NCBI GenBank assembly: GCA_021202155.1
Contig: JAJQDP010000033.1
Span: 1 to 64,000, forward strand
Source: Oscillospiraceae bacterium
GTDB taxonomy: Bacteria > Bacillota > Clostridia > Oscillospirales > Ruminococcaceae
Reading direction: 5' to 3'
DNA length: 64,000 nt
This document shows, piece after piece, positions 60,795-64,000 of this stretch (position 1 is the first letter of the stretch; each line of letters begins with the position of its first letter). The translations under genes and the position numbers were made by a program. Under the pieces are notes generated by a model. The model was not told where the DNA came from and made no database searches. It worked only from the letters and a program-made list of their open reading frames with translations.

Positions 60795-61238
60795 TTACTT
60801 CTTCATCTCAAGATACGGCAACTCTCCATACCCCATTTTCCTGTACAGGTGCACAGCCGCCTCATTCTCCCTTTCAACCTCCAGCCGGAAGATGACGTCC
60901 TGGTCTGCGTACTGCTTCTCAAGATAGTCAAAGAACCGACTGCCGATTCCCAAGCCTCTTTTGGGTTCTTTCAGGTACAAATCCTCTACCCAGATGCACG
61001 GCTTGCCGAACTCAGTTGAAAAGCTCTTAGCAATCATGGAATAGCCGCACACTTCTCCGTCCGACAAGAAGATGTAGCCTTCGAGGTACGGACAGTCGCC
61101 GACGCAGTTATCGAAATCGTTTGCAAAAATCTCCTCCGACCCGTCCGTATACACCGCCGCCGAGCGATAAAACACCCGCATCATCCCGAGAACTTCGTCC
61201 CTGTCGCAGAGTTCCATTTTTCTGAAAAGAATGTTCAT
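60795..61238 (-). CDS. GNAT-family N-acetyltransferase
   Basis: 147 aa from the ATG at 61238 (MNILFRKMELCDRDEVLGMM) with GGAGGAAG upstream. CGYSMIAKSFSTEFGKPCIW, LYLKEPKRGLGIGSRFFDYL (acetyl-CoA loop) and RENEAAVHLYRKMGY are standard GNAT motifs. Substrate unknown. Confidence 0.9.
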   Translation of the reverse strand: MNILFRKMELCDRDEVLGMMRVFYRSAAVYTDGSEEIFANDFDNCVGDCPYLEGYIFLSDGEVCGYSMIAKSFSTEFGKPCIWVEDLYLKEPKRGLGIGSRFFDYLEKQYADQDVIFRLEVERENEAAVHLYRKMGYGELPYLEMKK

Positions 61239-61363
61239 ATATGCTTCCTCCACTATGCATATTGAGCAAAATCAAATTCTATGCCAGTATACCACATAAA
61301 GATAACAAAAGCAAGTTGACGGGCAGGAAAAGGAGTGATTTCAGGTGTCACATTTTTTGTCAA

Positions 61364-62887
61364 TCAGTTCTGAAAATATTTTGCTAGAGACCTTAATATC
61401 GGTAAGCCGTCATTAAGGCTATTATCAATCATCCAAATAGTATCAAAATCCCAATCAATATAGTTGGATATGTCTTTGAGTTCCTCCTCTGTATGTCCGT
61501 AAATGTTGTTACTAAAAGATGATGAACCCGCATCACCAATGCCCTTACTTGAATACTCATTATTGTAATTGCAATCAGTCACTTCTATACTTGCGCTATA
61601 TAGTGATTGGTTGTCTACAACCCCAACTATGCCAGCTGATATAGTACTGTCACAATCACTGTTAATGCTGATGTTACTATAACAATGACTTAATTCTGTA
61701 CTATTTTCATTCTTTGATTTTAGATAAAAATATGCTACTATGCCTCCGATTTGTACATCATTATTTCCGTTATAACTAATAACACCACTACTTCCGCAAT
61801 TTGTTATTGTTGTACCCTCCGCTGAACCAATAACTCCGCCTATATTAACAACACTACCACTAGATGTTGAACTTCCATTTACTAATTCAATGTCAATAGT
61901 ACTGTAGCAATTTTCAATAATACACTCTTTATCATTATTTGTTATTGAACCACCACATATTCCGCCAACATTCGAAAGTTTTACAGAATCCAAATCGATT
62001 GTTACATCAGCATAACAATTTGACACCGTTGCGTTGCAAATACTTCCACAAATGCCTCCTATATCATCGTTGCTACTCCCTGATATATAAATATTATGAG
62101 TTGAACAATTAGTAATATTACCACGATCAGCACTTCCACAAATACCGCCAATTTCACTATCGTAATTTAAAATCACTGATTGAGCAACATGACAATTATC
62201 AATCGTTGCATAGTATCCTAAACTCCTCGAAATCACTCCAAATACATAGATTGTAGTTTTTTCCAAATCATAGTTGAAGTATGAACAAACACAGTTAAGA
62301 TTCGATACCGTTCCCGAAAAATCTTCATCCTGCGATATTGCGTAAAATAAGCCTTCACAGCTTCCGCATATGCCATAAATTGTATGTCCATTTCCGTCAA
62401 AGCTTCCGGAAAACTTTCCTATAGAAGTCCATTCATTTGTCCAGTAATCGCCAATATTCTCGTTAGCTTTAAGGTCATCGAAATTCCAATAGCTAATATC
62501 ATTTAACATAATGTCGTTAGTCAACTCAAAGTATACTCCGCTAAATGTTACACCATTATTTGTATCATACGAAAGCTTTGCTAACTGCTCTGCTGTTGCA
62601 ATTTGATATGGGTTATCTATACTTCCATTACCACCGGCGTAACTCTCAGCAATACTGCCATCCCAAACATTCAGCGTTTCTATAGCTTCCTTTGCTTTTT
62701 CTTCAACGCTCTTTTCCTCAGCAATAACTTCTTCATCTTCAACTACTGCTTCTATAGAATCGTTATTATCCTTCTTTTCATCGGATGTCGAACTTGTAAT
62801 ATCCCCTGTTTCACTTTGCACTCCACATCCCACAAACATTGAAACCATAACTAAAACCACAAGCACCATTGCCAATAACTTTCTCAT
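61364..62887 (-). CDS. GLUG-repeat surface lipoprotein
   Basis: 507 aa from the ATG at 62887 (MRKLLAMVLVVLVMVSMFVG followed by the lipobox Cys) with GAAGGA upstream; the 552-aa track start runs into the leader RNA. Acidic linker (about 22-70), then GSIDNPYQIATAEQLAKLSY and many GGI(C/V)G...I(T/S)NC repeats of GLUG type (about 230-480), which form a beta-solenoid. Other GLUG proteins act in adhesion or protease-like surface functions. The gene is AT-rich compared with neighbours, so it may be acquired. Confidence 0.85.
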   Translation of the reverse strand: MRKLLAMVLVVLVMVSMFVGCGVQSETGDITSSTSDEKKDNNDSIEAVVEDEEVIAEEKSVEEKAKEAIETLNVWDGSIAESYAGGNGSIDNPYQIATAEQLAKLSYDTNNGVTFSGVYFELTNDIMLNDISYWNFDDLKANENIGDYWTNEWTSIGKFSGSFDGNGHTIYGICGSCEGLFYAISQDEDFSGTVSNLNCVCSYFNYDLEKTTIYVFGVISRSLGYYATIDNCHVAQSVILNYDSEIGGICGSADRGNITNCSTHNIYISGSSNDDIGGICGSICNATVSNCYADVTIDLDSVKLSNVGGICGGSITNNDKECIIENCYSTIDIELVNGSSTSSGSVVNIGGVIGSAEGTTITNCGSSGVISYNGNNDVQIGGIVAYFYLKSKNENSTELSHCYSNISINSDCDSTISAGIVGVVDNQSLYSASIEVTDCNYNNEYSSKGIGDAGSSSFSNNIYGHTEEELKDISNYIDWDFDTIWMIDNSLNDGLPILRSLAKYFQN

Positions 62888-62920
62888 AAACATCATCCTT
62901 CTAATATATTTTTGCGCAAT

Positions 62921-63076
62921 AAAAAATGCGCCCCAATAAGAGACGCACGAAAAAGTGAATCCCTCATTGTTGCCACACAATCTCATAGCGTATAAACTGG
63001 AATGAGTAAAGAGAGACATCACCTTTTACCAAAGGTGGCATCCCAATTTATACGCAGACTATTAGATTATGTGGCA
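62921..63076 (-). ncRNA. Rod-shaped leader or small RNA with terminator before the GLUG lipoprotein gene
   Basis: From the predicted start the minus-strand transcript forms a 13-bp end stem TGCCACATAATCT / AGATTGTGTGGCA (one T-G), then GCGTATAAA/TTTATACGC, TGGGAT/ATTCCA and ACCTTT/AAAGGT in one rod. A TGCGTC/GGCGCA hairpin with TTTTTT follows, 34 nt before the lipoprotein ATG. It could be an attenuator-type riboswitch or an independent sRNA; I do not recognise the class. Confidence 0.65.
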
Positions 63077-63081
63077 CTTTT

Positions 63082-63110
63082 ATCATACCATAAAGGACTA
63101 ATTTTGTAAA
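63082..63110 (-). promoter_or_regulatory. Promoter of the rod-shaped RNA
   Basis: Minus strand TTTACA, 17-nt spacer, TATGAT; the start point falls at the base of the 13-bp stem. Confidence 0.75.
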
Positions 63111-63135
63111 GGCTTTTTGAAAAAATCGCGTAAAA

Positions 63136-63161
63136 AAGAGCGACCCTCAACCGGTCGCTCT
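63136..63161. terminator. AGAGCGACC-type terminator
   Basis: AAGAGCGACC-CTCAACC-GGTCGCTCT, with T-run on the minus strand (TTTTTTA), ending the cardiolipin synthase gene. Confidence 0.85.
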
Positions 63162-63175
63162 AATTATATCCAACC

Positions 63176-64000
63176 TCACATCAACGGCGAGAATACTTTG
63201 AGTACTGCCTGCAACAGTTTATACGGTGCACCACGCTTATTGAGCCATTCAACAGTAACCTCTTCACTCTTATTCATCGTCTCAATGAAGTCCACCTCGG
63301 CGTCCTTGACACAGCTTGATTTATAGGTCAGGACACAGTTCTCAAAGTGGAGATAGAAGCTCCGGAAGTCGAAGTTGGCGGTGCCGACTACGCACATCTT
63401 CCCATCTGCACAGACGGTTTTCGCGTGGATGAAACCGGGGGTGTATTCGTAGATTCTGACGCCCGAATCGAGAAGCGTGCGGTAGTTTGAGCGTGTGACC
63501 GCAAAGACAAGCTTCTTGTCGGGAATTTTCGGAGTGATGATTCTCACGTCAACTCCGCTCTTTGCGGCGTGGCAGAGTGCTGTCGCCATCTCGCCGTCAA
63601 GTATGAGGTACGGCGTCATGACATAGAGATTCTTCGTGGCGCAGTTTATCATGCCCATGTAGCAGAGCTCAACCGTCAGGTCGTCCGACGACGGTCCGTC
63701 CGCAAACGGCTGGACATAGCCGTCCGACTCGCATTTCTGGGTGCTCTGGTATTCAGCATAGTCGACTGTCGATTCGCCACGGGAATAGTGCCAGAGCTGT
63801 AAAAACGTCTCGGTCATCTTTGTGACGGCGTCGCCCTTAATCATGATGCCAGTGTCCTTCCAGTGCCCGAACCTCTGCACCTCGTTAATATACTCATCAG
63901 CAAGGTTGATGCCGCCGGTGAAGGCGGTGTTCCCGTCGATGACGACAATCTTTCTGTGATCTCTGTAGTTGAGGAAGGTGTCCGGCGACGGTCGAATCCT
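63176..64000 (-). CDS. cls: Cardiolipin synthase, 5' end beyond the window
   Basis: The frame is open to position 64000 and continues 40 codons past the track's GTG start at 63880. Two PLD HKD motifs are visible: NYRDHRKIVVIDGNTAFTGG just upstream of the track ORF and FIHAKTVCADGKMCVVGTAN later. The domain order fits the phospholipase D-type cardiolipin synthases, which are membrane enzymes joining two phosphatidylglycerols. Membrane-spanning N-terminus not visible. Confidence 0.93.
   Translation of the reverse strand, partial: RIRPSPDTFLNYRDHRKIVVIDGNTAFTGGINLADEYINEVQRFGHWKDTGIMIKGDAVTKMTETFLQLWHYSRGESTVDYAEYQSTQKCESDGYVQPFADGPSSDDLTVELCYMGMINCATKNLYVMTPYLILDGEMATALCHAAKSGVDVRIITPKIPDKKLVFAVTRSNYRTLLDSGVRIYEYTPGFIHAKTVCADGKMCVVGTANFDFRSFYLHFENCVLTYKSSCVKDAEVDFIETMNKSEEVTVEWLNKRGAPYKLLQAVLKVFSPLM

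Overview
The window looks like a chromosomal segment of an endospore-forming gut or rumen clostridium of the Ruminococcaceae/Oscillospiraceae type. I infer this from AAGGAGG ribosome binding sites, TTGACA/TATAAT promoters, the sporulation genes dpaA-dpaB, spoIVA and sipL, an unpaired ROK kinase/RuvX/DUF1292 neighbourhood, and gut-clostridial repeats of the CTCCCCTTTCAGGGGAG type. No database search was possible; all names rest on motifs and recalled family knowledge.

Region 1 (1-16.3 kb) is an unusual surface/peptide island. A partial AAA-ATPase at the left edge is followed by two paralogous cassettes (about 0.67-7.7 kb and 9.76-14.2 kb). Each has the same order: a consensus promoter with a GGGGG tract just before the -10, a ~200-nt conserved structured 5' leader that can sequester the ribosome binding site, a very large secreted beta-helix-like protein (1836 and 1013 aa), one or two ~40-aa peptides, a conserved terminator hairpin, a single-pass Thr-rich membrane protein ending WGPLY/WGPLF, and a small basic SANT/Myb-like protein. 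A DUF5696-type glycoside hydrolase gene lies between them. Then comes an array of nine more ~33-46-aa peptides (14.5-15.9 kb) with the same N-terminal pattern (MYxxHE-hydrophobic-F/Y-D/E..., often DVFA) and divergent acidic, Gly/Ser-rich C-termini. They come from two promoters that partly share the GGGGG motif. None of these peptide genes is in the ORF track as such. I know no described function for this combination; it is my main candidate for an undescribed system.

Region 2 (16.3-30.3 kb) holds a TauE/SafE exporter, a GH78-like hydrolase, a small lipoprotein, an ECF sigma factor with a membrane-bound partner and an ABC exporter, a UvrD-like helicase, tRNA-Pro(GGG), an XRE regulator pair and small metabolic or acetyltransferase genes. 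Region 3 (30.4-42.4 kb) holds a RhuM-like gene, the dipicolinate synthase pair, a highly expressed Fe-alcohol dehydrogenase, NUDIX and HAD enzymes, rpsI-rplM, and a pepF-ROK kinase-ruvX-ECF-S operon.

Region 4 (42.4-48.8 kb) has a structured RNA candidate, a DUF1292 gene, a ~855-nt non-coding transcript with perfect promoter and terminator (possibly of the GOLLD/ROOL class of large ornate RNAs), rpe, and an Rnf-like D-E-A membrane gene set that lacks the redox subunits and most cofactor-binding residues. Region 5 (48.8-64 kb) has spoIVA and sipL, secreted and zinc-ribbon proteins, an ArsC/Spx-like protein, dtd, an AbiE-type toxin-antitoxin pair, glutamate dehydrogenase, a MATE transporter, a YhcG/DUF1016 nuclease-family protein, a GLUG-repeat lipoprotein preceded by a rod-shaped RNA, and a partial cardiolipin synthase. 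Several genes end in near-identical AGAGCGACC/GGTCGCTCT hairpins.
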